DNA of 64,000 bases from positions 186,001-250,000 of the forward strand of contig NW_004457690.1 of the NCBI RefSeq assembly GCF_000203815.1, read 5' to 3'. The first letter of the stretch is position 1. Every line of letters starts with the position of its first letter. A program made the position numbers and the translations under genes. Below the pieces are notes generated by a model. The model was not told where the DNA came from, did not search any database, and worked only from the letters and a program-made list of their open reading frames with translations. Shown in pieces: positions 1-13,534 of this stretch. The DNA is from Cavenderia fasciculata. Its lineage: Eukaryota > Evosea > Eumycetozoa > Acytosteliales > Cavenderiaceae.

Positions 1-53
1 GTTGTTATTATTATTATATTATGTTTTGTTGTTATTTGTTATTAGTGAGATTT

Positions 54-2055
54 TTAAATATTGGTAGCTGCCATGGATAAAGCGGATAGACCTTGAAAAG
101 ATGGGACACAAGAATTATCCTCTATTGTGGAATGAGTAACGGCGGTAGAGGATGGAGAAGTGGCAACCACGTTGTTTGTAGTTGATGTGTTTGATTCGGT
201 AGTGGCGGATTTGGCAGCAATTTTTTGGGATAATATCAAAGAGGACAAGGGAGACGATTCGGTTGGTTGGAAATGGTTCAAAATATTGATTCTATTGATT
301 TCTTTTTCGAGCATTGGCTTGATGGAGGAATGGTCGTGCGAGGAAACCATCGAGCTTAAGTTGTCGTAAATCTGACGCAACTGGGTACGCAGACGTTGGA
401 CTTCCTCAAGTGTCGGGTCCTCTTCTTTGGCGGCGGTGTTGGTGGTGGTGACGGTGATAGGATTGGGCAAGAGAGCGGATGAGGGCAAGTAGGCGACGCC
501 GCTGCCATGAGATGATTCCCCCTTACCTTCTGATTGGTGTGACGACAAAGGTAAGTGGAATCCCTTCTTCTTATTATTATTGTTGGCGGTTGTGGCGGTA
601 GTAGTGGCAACGGCGGCGGATGATGCCGATGAGGTGTAATGGAGTGGTGATGATGATGAGGATAGCATCAACAAGCCCATGGGAGTGTCGTCTTCATAGG
701 ACTTGATCTCTTCAATCTCTTCAATGTTGACATCTTCGCGCTCGTCAATCGAGAGTGAACTCTCGTCTTCACTGCACGATGATGATGACGATGACGAGTA
801 ATCGTTGCTCATCAACATGGAGATCATGGGAATGGTTGGGATGGGTGCAACTGGAACAGATGATGGTGGTGACGATGTGGTAACTGGCAAAGTGGTCTTG
901 GAACCTCCGAGCATGCTATCACCACGCGATCTCTTTTTTAGACGTTGAGTTGGTGAGTTTCCGCGTGGCGATGGCACTGGTGATGTCAACGATTGAGACG
1001 ACATGGATTTAATATGACTCGAGATTTGTTCGTGTATTCTCTTGTCAAATGAACTTGACGAGGCACTAGTAGTAGTGGTGGACGGACTGGCAAGTGATGG
1101 AATGAAATTAGATGGTGATGGAACTGTAAGAGTAGTAGTAGTAGCAATTGGGGTAGCTGTGGCAGCGGCAGTAGCAGTAGCAGTGGTAGCAGTGGTAGAT
1201 GTACTATTATTTGTATTTTTCATAGAGTGGTCCTTGTCGGCCTCGCTATAGCTTCTCTTTCTCTTGGTGAGCACCTTTTTGGACTTGATTTCATCCCATG
1301 GATCGGATATTTGTTTCATTCTCCAATACCCATTTTGTTTATAAGTGTCCATACCACTCTCAAACAAATTCTTAGAGTGGGACAACATATCCTGGATTTG
1401 TTTATGCCAGTTATCGGATCCTATAAAAAAAAATAATAATAATATGGTATGTTAGTCATCCATTCTCTTTTCTTTTCTTTTCTTTTCTTTTCTTTTCTTT
1501 TCCATTCTTACTCTTTTTATCAAGACATAATAAATGCCAATGTGCAGTCATGAACCCATAGACATCAGTCTTTAAGTTGAGGAATGGCTTTTGTGGCATT
1601 TCGATTTGCAGACAATAGAATACGATACGCATGATGCATGCCCAAGTGGGAGACTGGTTGTTGACAAATGGACTGCCTCTCTTGCACAACAAACATTCTT
1701 TAAAGGTACAGACGGTTTGATGTGGAGCAAGTTGGTCGTTTCCATTGGCTGTAGTGCCGACTGGGAGACGATCACCAGATGAACGTGGGCTGACTGGTGA
1801 TGTCTTGGACAACAAAATGTCGGCCGATGCTGCTGGACTACTAGCAGAACCTGCATCACCCATCATCGACATGGATGGCGAAAGTGGAGCTTGGATGGGC
1901 AATGGTGACGATGGAGCTGACAATGATTGTGGTGGCGACGAAAGGTTCTTCATACCCAACAAGATCTGAGCTGAAAAGACATCCTTTTGTGACTTTTTCA
2001 TTGTTGATGGTGATTTTGGTTCTTGTTGTTGTGATGGTGAGTTTGGTGTTGACAT
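54..2055 (-). CDS. CudA-like nuclear regulator (probable)
   Basis: Model: exon 1 2055-1512, intron 1511-1421 (GTAAGA...ATAG, holding a TTTTC run), exon 2 1420-54; 636 aa, phase-consistent. The only globular part is about residues 115-230. It is Cys/Trp-rich (starting near CTFKECLLCKRGSPFVNN and ending near SDPWDEIKSKK) and spans the intron. Everything else is Ser/Thr/Pro/Ala low complexity, with an acidic patch (DEREDVNIEEIEEIKSYEDD) and a basic RLKKRSRG stretch that could be a nuclear signal. A single core of about 115 residues in low-complexity flanks matches what I recall of the dictyostelid CudA family of DNA-binding developmental regulators. That name is inference from memory; the confident statement is a nuclear-type regulator. 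The start is the first ATG of the open frame, followed upstream by roughly 2 kb of non-coding DNA, as expected for a developmentally regulated gene. Confidence 0.6.
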
Positions 2056-2641
2056 GACTTGGTTGTTGTTGTTGTTGATATTAATTAAAACGATGGAAAC
2101 GTTATTGGAATTATTTTAAATGGTGGTGGTTGAGTGAGTGGGGTGGGGATTACGCGCGTAGGGGGGGCTGATATCAGCGAGAATAAAGATTGGATTGAAA
2201 AAAATATATAACTATAAATACAGAAAAATATATATGAATTGATTGATTTGTTGATATGGATATTGATATTGATTGATATAGATTAAATCTTAAATTGATT
2301 TGAAAAAATAAATAGATTGGATTGATTGATTGATAAATAGATTGGTGGAGGAAGTTTTAGTTATTTTTTTTTTTTTTGGATCACGTGATGTGGCAATATA
2401 TTTAAGTGTTGTAGTAGTGAGTTGTGATTTGCTACTTGTTTGTGTATATAATATAACGACAAAGAAGAGAAAGGAAAGGAAGATAGATTAAAAGGGAAGA
2501 GTTAATTGTTATTGTTGTGTATAGATAGAAAGAGTAAAGAAATAGATTTGATGATAATAAAAAGGTTTCTTTTTTTTTTTAAAAAAATGGTTATTATTAT
2601 TTAAGAATATTATTTATATATACAAAGGAATGGTTATCTTA

Positions 2642-2683
<42 letters not shown>

Positions 2684-4059
2684 TGCTATTCTTGGTTATG
2701 GATTATATTACAAAAAAAAAAGAAAGAAAAAGGTAGAAGTTACTCTAGAAAGAAGAAGAAAAGAAAGATAGAAATAGAAAAAGTATATATACACACAAAC
2801 AATTAACCTAACAACCGACGACTGAACAACACTATTCGATTAGCAGAACATTTATAAATAAGAAGTGTAAAGGAGGTATAAAGAAGGGTAAACTAAAATA
2901 TTATTTTGTTGTTTTTTTGTAGCTCTAGCGATTTGATCTACTTTAATATTATTCTATATATTTTGATTGTTGCTGTAAAGTTCTCTATATTGATATATAT
3001 TGCTAATACTGATCTAACTAATTAATTAATTAATTTAATGTTATTATCTTTTTGTTAAATATCTGTTTTGTTTATGATGTTCTATAGTTTGTTTTGTTAT
3101 ATAAATATTGAATGAATGAAGTGAGAGAGACAGGTGTTTATTGTTATTATGTAATGAAAAATTTAATATTGAGAGTCGTCGTTTTTTTGTGAGCGACCAA
3201 CAAAATTCGTTTTTTTTAATTTTTTTTCAATTTTTCTTCTTCATGTTGTTGCTGACACACACAGCTCAGCGATAGTGTTGAAAGTCACAGGCTTTGTGGG
3301 GGTGTTACCTTTTAAGGTGTTGAAGCTTGAAACAACCCAACACCAAGAAACCTAGAAGAACTTGTTGTTTTTGCCCTTTATCAAATTTCCCGTTTTGCAC
3401 AGAGGGACGCAGCCTCTTGGCTTTGCCACCTCAAAAAAATAAAATTTTGAAAAAAAAGATATTTTTCAAATCGTTGATTCCTTGAAGCGTACTACTCTTC
3501 TTGGGTGCCGCGCAAATTTTGAAGATTTGAAGCCTTCCTTCCCAGTCGGTCGTATTCATAGTCACATCACCCATTTTTAAACTACTGACTGGGAGGAGAG
3601 GGAAAATACTTTTTGTTTTGAAAGTCTCAGAGAGACTAGGACCATGTCTCTTTAAAGTAATGGTTACTTCTTTTGTTGTTTGTTGGTATTATCACTCGTC
3701 ACTTGTATTGACGATGACGATCGTCGTCAAATAAAACATGTATTATTTGACCGTCGAAGAATTCCTCATACCTTTCATTCCTTCGTTCGTTTTTTATTTG
3801 ATTCGTCTGATGTCTGCTTCATTCATTTGAAGATCTTTTGGACAGACCCATTTTTGTAGTAAACTGGTAAATAGACACGACGACATTAGGTGTGACTGTA
3901 ACGAAACCAAACCTCTAATTAATTAATTGAATAAATGAGCAGACGAAAAATAGAAAACAGATAAGACTCTGTATCCTCTGACTGTCTTGTTCTATCGTCT
4001 TTCGTTTTTTTATAATAACCACCAGAAGCTCTATAGAATCGATCGTTTTTTGTATGTCA
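2056..4059. other. Long upstream/intergenic region, no gene seen
   Basis: No credible coding exon is visible here. The first 1.1 kb is A/T-rich 5' flank with homopolymers and an ATT run (about 2643-2682). From about 3240 to 3760 the sequence becomes more complex and less A/T-rich, and it holds several inverted repeats: 3316-3322 with 3338-3344, 3540-3547 with 3587-3594, the hairpin 3623-3637, and a bulged palindrome at 3708-3730. It lies upstream of the minus-strand CudA-like gene and could be its control region, a non-coding RNA locus, or an old element remnant. I cannot decide which from sequence alone. Confidence 0.5.
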
Positions 4060-4068
4060 AACCCATAA
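4060..4068 (+). promoter_or_regulatory. DUSE-like upstream element of a small RNA gene
   Basis: The nine bases AACCCATAA match the Dictyostelium upstream sequence element (DUSE) that sits roughly 60-70 nt before the start of many small non-coding RNA genes. Here it is 73 nt before the terminal stem of the candidate snoRNA at 4133. A nine-base word can occur by chance, so the weight comes from its spacing to that candidate. Confidence 0.45.
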
Positions 4069-4132
4069 ACACAAAAACCGAATAAAACGAGTGCTGGTAT
4101 AAGCAATGATAGTGATATGATGGTCCCTTTGC

Positions 4133-4232
4133 GAAATGTAAATGATGACTTCTGATCGTCTTCCGAGCTCAGCCATATGTGCAAGGGCCTTGAAGAGGAA
4201 ACCTTAATTGCGTTAACGTCTGACTATATTTC
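4133..4232 (+). ncRNA. Candidate C/D-box snoRNA
   Basis: A C box ATGATGA (4142-4148) and a D box CTGA (4220-4223) are bracketed by an 8-bp terminal stem. GAAATGTA (4133-4140) pairs with TATATTTC (4225-4232), with one G-U pair. That is the kink-turn arrangement of C/D snoRNAs, which guide 2'-O-methylation of rRNA or snRNA in the nucleolus. The likely guide is the segment just upstream of the D box (about 4203-4219); its target is not identified. A DUSE-like box lies at the expected distance upstream. No clear internal C'/D' pair is seen. An overlapping minus-strand frame (4184-3915) looks like chance. Confidence 0.45.
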
Positions 4233-4267
4233 TTTAATAATAATGTACATATTTGTTGTTGTTTTTA

Positions 4268-4901
<634 letters not shown>

Positions 4902-5090
4902 TCTTCTCTCTCTCTCTCTCTTTATATATCTATATATATCTGTATGTATCTCTTCAAGAAAATGAAAATGAAATTGAGCAACGAGGGTGATTGATTAATT
5001 TTGCACAGAGACAACAATGGATTTATTTTTTTAATTTATGGATTAATTAATTAATTTGGTTGACCAACTATAAAAGATAGAAACTAGAGT

Positions 5091-5992
5091 TTATAAAAGA
5101 ATAGCAATGATATCACCAGCAGCAAATCCAACACCATAAAAGTTTAATTTAGTTACTGCAACTGTCATATTCTAGATAATTGAAGTCACATTAGTACTAA
5201 TGTCAATAGATGGTATACTTTACAATTATAATTAATTAATACATACCAATATATCTTTAATTAAAGTAGGACCATTAAACAAAAGTACAGGTCCTTCTTT
5301 TAATGCAAGGGATGCACCACCATTTCTATACATTAAATTAATAAAAGTTAGAATAATAATAATAATAATAATGATATTAACGATGTTTTATACATACGCA
5401 AATGCAGAAGCAACCTCTACAGCCAAAGCAGCAATTTTACCAACCAATTGATCCAATCTACAATGAACGGTGATATTGGCGGCTAATTGGACCATTCCAG
5501 GTATTCTTAGAATATTTCTAATGGCAAGTTGGGTAATGGTTGCATTCTCTGTTAGAACAGTACCAATTAGATCTCTTGCTATTTTGGTATCATTAATACA
5601 TTTCTTTGCCATTGATGGATTGGCTCTAGTCTAAATTTATTTAATTAAAAATAAATTAATATTATTAATATTATTAATTATATAAATATTGATATATTTA
5701 AGATACATACTTCATAACCATCGATAACACCTTGAGTAACATCAACCAATTCTTTTAATCCAAATTTAGAAACTTGTTTAAATGCAGCAAATAATGGCTT
5801 GGCCAGATTTTTGATGGTATCAATGATTGCTTCTTCTCTTTGTTCACTTTCAATACCCCTATTTCGAAGGAGTAGAATTTCTACATCTCTTTCAGTCCAC
5901 AATTCACTCTCTTCTCCTAATCTTGATGATTGTGTTATTGGCACTATCAAGGCACCAATAACTAAAACTAATAATATGGTTTTTTGGAACAT
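5091..5992 (-). CDS. Secreted or membrane orphan protein, 224 aa
   Basis: Model: exons 5992-5711, 5630-5398, 5325-5247 and 5171-5091, with GTATGT donors at the first three; all phases agree. The N-terminus is a typical signal peptide (MFQKTILLVLVIGALIVPITQS). The mature part is helical, with two Cys (KKCIND and VHCRLD), NxT sites, and a hydrophobic C-terminal segment ending VGFAAGDIIAILL. I do not recognise the family. The Gly/Ala-rich C-terminus could insert in a membrane or be a GPI-type signal. An acidic helix (ELWTERDVEILLLRN) follows the signal peptide. There is no functional hint from the neighbours. Confidence 0.65.
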
Positions 5993-6617
5993 TTTTTAGA
6001 AATATTAATAAATAAAGAAAAGAAAGATAACTAAATAAATAAATCAAATAAATGATATCATATCATATCATATCATATGATGAGATGAGGATGGATGCAT
6101 GATGAACTATTCTATTTGATTTTTTTTTGTACAACCATCAAATTTCTTTTAACGTTATCATTCATCATGTCTAACATCATCAGTATAGAATAAAAATTCA
6201 TTGTAAAACATCAACATTCATTCCCATCAGGTGATGATAGAGTACAATCAATCAATCAGTGATTGCATTGTAATGCATCCACCCATTGTTGTTCAATTCA
6301 TCACCCACTCACTGCACTATTATAACTACAATTTGATTGAATTCATACCACACACCTAACAACCAACCAACGTAGCAATAGATATCATTTGCAAGTAACC
6401 GACCGAATGAGCATTATTCCTGTTCCTAAAATTTACTTGACAATGGTTCCACATTTCTTCCTAAGTATAGGTTTTGGGAATTTTTAAATATCTGTAAAAT
6501 TGCAAAAAACAATAAAAGCAACTTGATTTCAGTTGAATCGACAAACAATCATCTAAAACTAGATAGTTGTTGTTGTTGTTTAAAGACAACACAGTCAGTA
6601 TTCATATACCAGAGCTT

Positions 6618-6648
<31 letters not shown>

Positions 6649-6800
6649 TGTCTATGTAGATAGTATTCAACGAACCACCACTACCACTTAAATACTTCTT
6701 CTCATCCATCCACCAACAGATATCTATCTCTTTATAAATACCTAGCCAGCCCACCAACAACAAGAATAAAGAATAATAATAATAATAACAAGTTACACAT
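5993..6800. other. Divergent promoter region
   Basis: This non-coding stretch lies between the secreted orphan (-) and the TIR gene (+). It contains ATATC repeats near 6056-6080, a GA run (about 6616-6644) and a short CA/CT-rich stretch before the TIR gene's ATG. No RNA gene or open frame is supported. Confidence 0.6.
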
Positions 6801-9800
6801 ATGATTCTTCAAGATAAAAAGTTCTATCTTGTCACTAGATCGTCTGGATTAACATGGCAAAGTAAATCAACAATCAAAAAGATATTAGAAGACAATGGTG
6901 CAAGTATAGGTTTTAGTATCATTGCAAAGTCTACTGATTATGTTGTCATTATTAGTGACTCTGTAAACGCCAATAAGAAGAAACCAACTATTGCTGCACC
7001 AAATCCTTCATTGTAAGTCTGTCTATTCACCTGATTGGTCATCATCATCTAATGATTGTTAATACCCTTTTTATATGTTTTTAGATATTCAATCTATACT
7101 AAAGCTAAAAAGTGTAATGTACCAGTTGTTACTGATGACTTTATATTCAAATGTATTGTTCAATCTACATTATTGGATCATTCATTGTTTGTTGTTGATA
7201 ATGTACTCGAGAATGGTATTGTCATGGAAAAGAATCATTTGCAAGATGTATTGGGTATGGACTTTTCTGGATTCGATGATGATAAATTGGATGATGATGA
7301 AAGTGTCTATAGTGAATTCATGATGGATGATTTATTGACTGGATGGGATGAGCAACAATCATCATCATCATCAACACCATCAGAGGAAGATTCATCAACA
7401 TTTGAACAATTGGATCTCGAAAAACAATGGATAGAATTTGATGAAGAAAAAGAGAATACTGAAATGTTTAACATTGAATATCCACATGATAAAGAACACA
7501 TCATTCAAGAAAATTATCTTAAACCAATGTATGTAATCAAATAGTATAGTTTTTGAAATTAAATTAAATTGATTAATTAATTATTAATATTATTATTATT
7601 ATTTCTTCTCCTAGTCAAGAGATTAATGGATATGCATATTATTATGATGAAGGAACTAAAGTGTTAACATTTATAGGTCTTCCATCTCAATTGAAAAAGA
7701 TTAATATTAATCATGGTGGATTTACTACTTTTATTGATAGTATGTTTCTTTTTTTTAAATATATGAAGAAGAATGAAACATGAAAAAGAGAACTAATTAA
7801 TTCATTTTGTGTTTATCTATCTATAGATAAAAAGAATTTATATGCATGGGGAAAATTTACACCAAATATATCATATGGATCAATTAGAAAATTATTGGCC
7901 ATTGAAGATGGACCAGAATCAGACGAAGATGATTTACCATTTGGAAGAGAAGTTAGATTCAATCAAGTGGCATCATGTCATAGAAACTTTGTTTCTATTG
8001 ATGAAAAAGGAAGTGTATGGTATTTGGATACTAAAAAACAATCTTATAGCGAAGAAGAGCATGAGAGATACAATCTACCATCTCGATCCTACAGAATGTT
8101 GACTCGATTACCACAACACATTGGATCAAATTATCGTGCCGTATCGGTATCCTGTGGATACGATTTTTGTGCCATGTTGCTTAGCAATCAACGTGTTGTC
8201 ACATGGGGACGTAACAATGTCGGACAACTTGGTAGAAAAGCTTCTTCCATTCATCATAATCCACCTGGTTTGGTTCAACTCGAAAACATTACATCAATTT
8301 CTTGTGGTGATCAACATACAATGGTTATCTCCTCCTCTACCACTGCTAGTAATCGAGATATCTATTCTTGGGGAAAGAATGATAGTAGACAACTTGGTGT
8401 TAAATTACTTAGTTTTACTAGTACTCCTCAAAAGGTCTACTCACAACACAATCTTGAACTAAAGGTATTTTGTTCTAGCGATTATTCAATTATAATGCAA
8501 GAACCAAATACCCTTATCTTACACACTACAAAAAGAACTTTTCCAAAAGAATTCCAATTACTTGGTGAAATGGTAAAACAAACAAACAAATATATGATAT
8601 TACAAAATTGATATATTTTACTTTATAATCTAATATTATTATTATTATTATTATTTTAGGATATAAAAGATTATGAATTGTTTAATTGTAACAAGTATCT
8701 TGGTATTAGATTAGTTGGAGCATATCAAAATGCAAAAGGATTGGTTTATAATAACAAGGTTGACCTTTTAAAGAGTTATCTTGATGAAAAAGAACATACT
8801 ATATCTGTTACTCAAATATGTAGTTTGATTCATACAGCTGTTCGTTTTGATCATTTAGAGTATGTCAAATTAAGAAAAGAATAATAATAGATACAAACAA
8901 ATAATTAATTAATTATTATTTTATTATTTTTTTTTAGAGCATTTAAATTATTATTTGCAAGATACCCATCTTCAAGAATTGAGTATAATACAAATAGTAC
9001 CGTCATTCATACTTGTGCTCAATATAATTCCATTAAAGTTTTAAGATACATTTTAAGAAATCGTTTGGAAAATTTAAATACTGTAGAATTAACTGAAGGT
9101 TCTACTGCTTTACATATTGCTTGTGAAAAAAATGTAAGAATGAAAGAAATTATATTAGAGTAATAATAATTATTATTTATTAACTTATTTTTAATTTAGT
9201 ATTTTGATTCAGCATTATTATTATTAGAATTTGGATGTGATAGAAATGTAAAGAATACAAAGGGATCTACACCATTCCATTTTGCTGTAAAGAATTACCC
9301 AGTTGGTGTATTGATGGCACAAAAGGGAGCACAAAATATTCCAGATCGTTCGATGAAGACACCTCTGCAATATGCAGTTGGAGAGGAAAAGGCATTCCTT
9401 CAAAGCCTTTTATTCACCAATGAAATATTCCTCAGTTATGCTCACAAGGATTCTGTGTTTGTCAAGGACCTCCGTCTTAGTTTGGAGGAGAGTTCTCTTA
9501 GATGTTGGTTGGACGAGTACCGTTTGCAAGCCGGTTGCAACTGGCGTTCCGAAATTACAAAGGGTGTTCAAGGTAGCAATGTGGTGTTGTTTACCATTTC
9601 ACCAACCTCTATCAACTCGCTTTGGTGTAGAAAGGAGCTTAAAATGGCCAAACGACTATGCAAGCCTGTTGTTGCGCTCTACTATTTCAATCTCGATATT
9701 GATCCTGTACTACACGGTCTCTTTGACTATGAAATTAGATTCGCCGACAACAAGGCATGGGCTGATTTGGATGCACCACAACGTCGTGTCGAGTTGGAAC

Positions 9801-10678
9801 GAGTTGGCAAGATTGTAAAGTCGATCGACAACCGTACACCATGTAATGCCAAGAACCAGTTTGACAAGGTTGACACATACAACAAGTTTGCCGACCGTTC
9901 AATCTACATTAGTTTTACCGAAGCTGATCATTCGCTAGAGTGGCTCACCAAGGAGGGTCTCTTGACACGGTCACTCCCATTGACTGACCGTGACGAGATT
10001 CAAGATGGTGGGGCATCCCGACTGGTCAAACTCGAGCAAGAACGTTCAAAAAAGAAAAAAGAGGAAAAGGAACAAAAACAAAAACAAAAACTACATCTTG
10101 TCGAACAACAAAAGAAGAAATTAGAGAAACAACACCAACAGTTTTTGGCCAACTCTAGTGCCAACGATGCAGCCAATGATGATCAGTCACTCAAAGAACA
10201 AGTAGAACAAATCGATGAGGTTGCAAGAGCCAATTACTATCGCAACCTCTATTCTTTCTCTGAAGAATCTTTTGAACAGATTCATGTTCAAGAATTTCAC
10301 ACCGAGGATCACTCCAACACTGCCGAAGATCCTGAAAAGGAAATTGCACATCTCAAGCAATACATCAATAATAGTATCCTTCATTTGGTTATTTACACTG
10401 ACAAGACCAATGATTCATTGGAAGAGATTATTCAAGAGGTTAAATACTCTCTTGGTCAATCCAAAACCATCTATATTGTCACCAATAATTACTCTCAAAA
10501 CTTTACCAAGTGTCAAAATGAAACAATCAAATCACTGCCGTGGGTAGAAATCCAGTATCAACTAGAAGAAGAATTCTATGATAAAATTGTATCAGTTTAT
10601 GAAGTCATTGAAAAAACATTTACAACTATGGCAAAGATCAATCATCTTGTCCTTGAAAAAGAAAGAAATAAATTGTAA
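6801..10678 (+). CDS. BRCT-RCC1-ankyrin-TIR multidomain protein, 1133 aa
   Basis: Seven exons: 6801-7012, 7085-7528, 7615-7739, 7827-8572, 8660-8859, 8938-9133 and 9200-10678, all in phase. Domains in order: BRCT (about 1-105); an acidic, Ser-rich linker; RCC1-type repeats (about 260-505) with LYAWGKF, VVTWGRNNVGQLG and IYSWGKNDSRQLG; ankyrin repeats (about 525-715; STALHIACEKN, GSTPFHFAVKN); then a TIR domain (about 716-860). The TIR has box 1 EIFLSYAHKD, the SLRCWLDE strand, and SLWCRKEL, whose Glu787 is at the position of the catalytic Glu in TIR NADases. Downstream, RSIYISFTEADHS (about 875) and LHLVIYTDK/SKTIYIVTNN look like a second, degraded TIR fold split by a Lys/Gln coiled coil. A role in innate sensing or NAD-consuming signalling is inferred from the TIR, and the RCC1/ankyrin parts are probably interaction surfaces. 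Codon use is more G/C-rich in the TIR part. Confidence 0.85.
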
Positions 10679-10796
10679 AGATAAATTAATTTATAATTAT
10701 TCGAGGTTTTTTTATTTATATAGTTTTTCGAGGTGTAAGCTAAATTAAATTATTATTATTATTATTATTATTATATTATGGATTCATAAAAATTGT

Positions 10797-13459
10797 TTAG
10801 ATGAAATCATTTTCTTGGTCTTGGAAAAAGTTACGTTGACCAGGTCTTTCTGATGGGAGATGACAATTGTTTGGTGGTCTTGTACAAGGGGTTGGTTCTG
10901 GAGTTGGTGGAAGGTCATCTTCATTTTTGACACATTGTGCTGCGCCACAAGACATTTTAACACAGGTGTATCCCTTTGGACATCCCTCTACCGATCCATC
11001 GAGTTTGATACGACATTGTGGAGCACATACTTGGAGGTCTCCATCGGTTGTAATACCACCTGTTGGAAGGCCAGATGAAATACCACTGGTTGGATTAACA
11101 GTGATACCACCTAGGGTAGCACCGTGGGTGATATGACTAGATGTAACACCGTCGGTCAAGATACCCAAGGTTGAACCAGATGTAATGGGACATTCATCCC
11201 AATCGATAGTGTCTGGGTTTGGAATGGTAATACAGCCATGAACTTGATGACAGATTGAGATTTGACATGGGTTAACTGGTTGTTGACAAATCACTTCATG
11301 TGGTTGACATGACATGGTGAGTGGATCGTAGGTATAGTATTCACACTCTGTGTCCAAAAGATGACAGGTGGGTGGTAGATTACCGGTTGAAATTCCAGTG
11401 GTGATACTAGTGGTCACACCAGTAGTGACACCAGTGGTGGTAGAAGTGGTGTCTGGAACACAGGTTCCAACCTCACAATGGGTACCGTCAGGACAGACAA
11501 GTGGTCTTTCAACACATTGACCAGCATTTCCTGGGAGTGAACTACATACTCCAGGTCTACATAGATCGGTGGTTGGACATTGGACAGGATAGTAAAAGCA
11601 TATACCGTCCAGACATTCTGTGTAGACACATGGGTTGGAATAGTCACAAATAGGGACTTCTACTTCATTTCCAGTGGCGGGATCACATTGATAGGTTGTG
11701 CAAAGGTCGGTATGGTTGTGCTTTGGTTCATGGATACATTGTCCGTCTTCACAAACACTGGTGACACAGAGATCGGCAACACTACAGTCCTTGGGACTGT
11801 AGACACAGCCGCTAAAGGCAACACAGGTTCCAACGACACAAGCGTCGACACTGCTATCACAAGTGACTCGACTGTGCTGGCATTTGCCATTCGAACACAT
11901 ATCGTTGGTGCATGGGTTTCGATCGTCACAGTCTTTGAGTGTTTCAACACATTGTCCAGTACTTTCATCACATTCCGAAGTGTAACAGCCACTTGATGGA
12001 ACGCATTCGATTGCTTGATGGGTAATCTCTCCCGTATTAAGATTACAAGAGTCAATAGTACACATACGGCCATCGTCGATGGGAATATCAGTGATGTCAC
12101 AACCAGTTCCATCGGGATAACATTCGAAATCCTGGCAAAGATTGACTGGACAAATGGACGAGCAGTTGCAGACTGGCTTTGGTGTATTGACACATACACC
12201 GTTTAGACAGGTATCGGTGGTACAAATGTTTCCATCGTCACATCTCTTTCTGGTATGCAAACATCCGATAATTGGGATACAAAAGTCGTCGGTACAAGCA
12301 TCATTGTCACTACAGTTTCTTTGGAGTGGCTGAGCACAGGCACCTGTTTGGAAGCTACAGTAGCTGGATGAACAAGTGGTGACTGGACATTCTGTTGGTG
12401 TGTAAATACATCCATCTGAACTATCACAAGTCACGGTCGAGCATGGAGCTTGATCACAAAAGACAGTGGCTGCGATACACTCGTTATTTGAGCATGAACT
12501 CTGACTACACTTGTCATTGGGATCGGTACAAGTAATATCTTCATGAGTACAGAATCTACCCCAGTTTGTAGAGTTGATTCCCGGCGTATCCACAGCAGGA
12601 CAACGATCGATGGTACATGGAATCTTGTCGTCACAATGAATCGAAGGAGTACAACATTGAGAGCCATCACCTTGACATATACCACAATAGTCATAATACC
12701 CACACTGCAAATCAAAATCTGTTTCAATTTCTATATTACTTTGAGATGTATGTCTTTCACAATAAAAGAAATCGAATTTTAATGGTGTCTAAATAAATAA
12801 AGTAAAGTAAAATTAATATTATTACAATATATATTTTTTTAAAAATGATTATAATACTTACACCTGGGTTATAAGCATCAAGACTGATGGATCCAGATTG
12901 GGCCTGGTGAACACCTCCAAGATCCAATACAAGATTATTGTCCAAATATACCCATACATCATCATCTCCAATGAAATTAAATACTTCTCCACCCTACAAA
13001 TAGTTAGATTCCAAAAAAAAAATGAGTTGGGTCGCTCAACCTAAAGTAGATCAAATTCGATACTGTACATACCTTAAAGTTCAGGGTTGATTGGAAATGA
13101 AGACAGAAATGGAAATTTTTGTTCAAATAGATTGGATATCCTTGTGCATCCCATCCCATACCGTTGATTGGGAAGAAAGAATTATTGACATAGTTCCACA
13201 TTCCAGTTGCTGGGTTCTTGACAAATACGAGATCAAATGGAATTGGAATGTTGATTCCTGGTGTCGATGTAAACCACTGTGAAAAGGTGGTTTTATTATG
13301 AATACCACCAGATAAATCAGCGGCTACAAAGTCTGGAACTCCATTTGCATTGAGTGTTTGAGAAGCAAGTCCCTTTGGTGCTGAAATGGGATCATATTCA
13401 AAATCTGGATTTAATAATGGATGATGATCATAAATGATAATCTTAAAGGTTTGAGCTAA

Positions 13460-13534
<75 letters not shown>

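Noticed and set aside
2970-2981. Sequence close to the 3' motif of dictyostelid class I RNAs (reverse strand)
   Set aside because: One base differs and there is no matching 5' GTTG end or short stem at the right distance.
3915-4184. 89-codon minus-strand frame with a hydrophobic segment
   Set aside because: It has no family signal or splice context and overlaps the better-supported DUSE/snoRNA candidate on the other strand.
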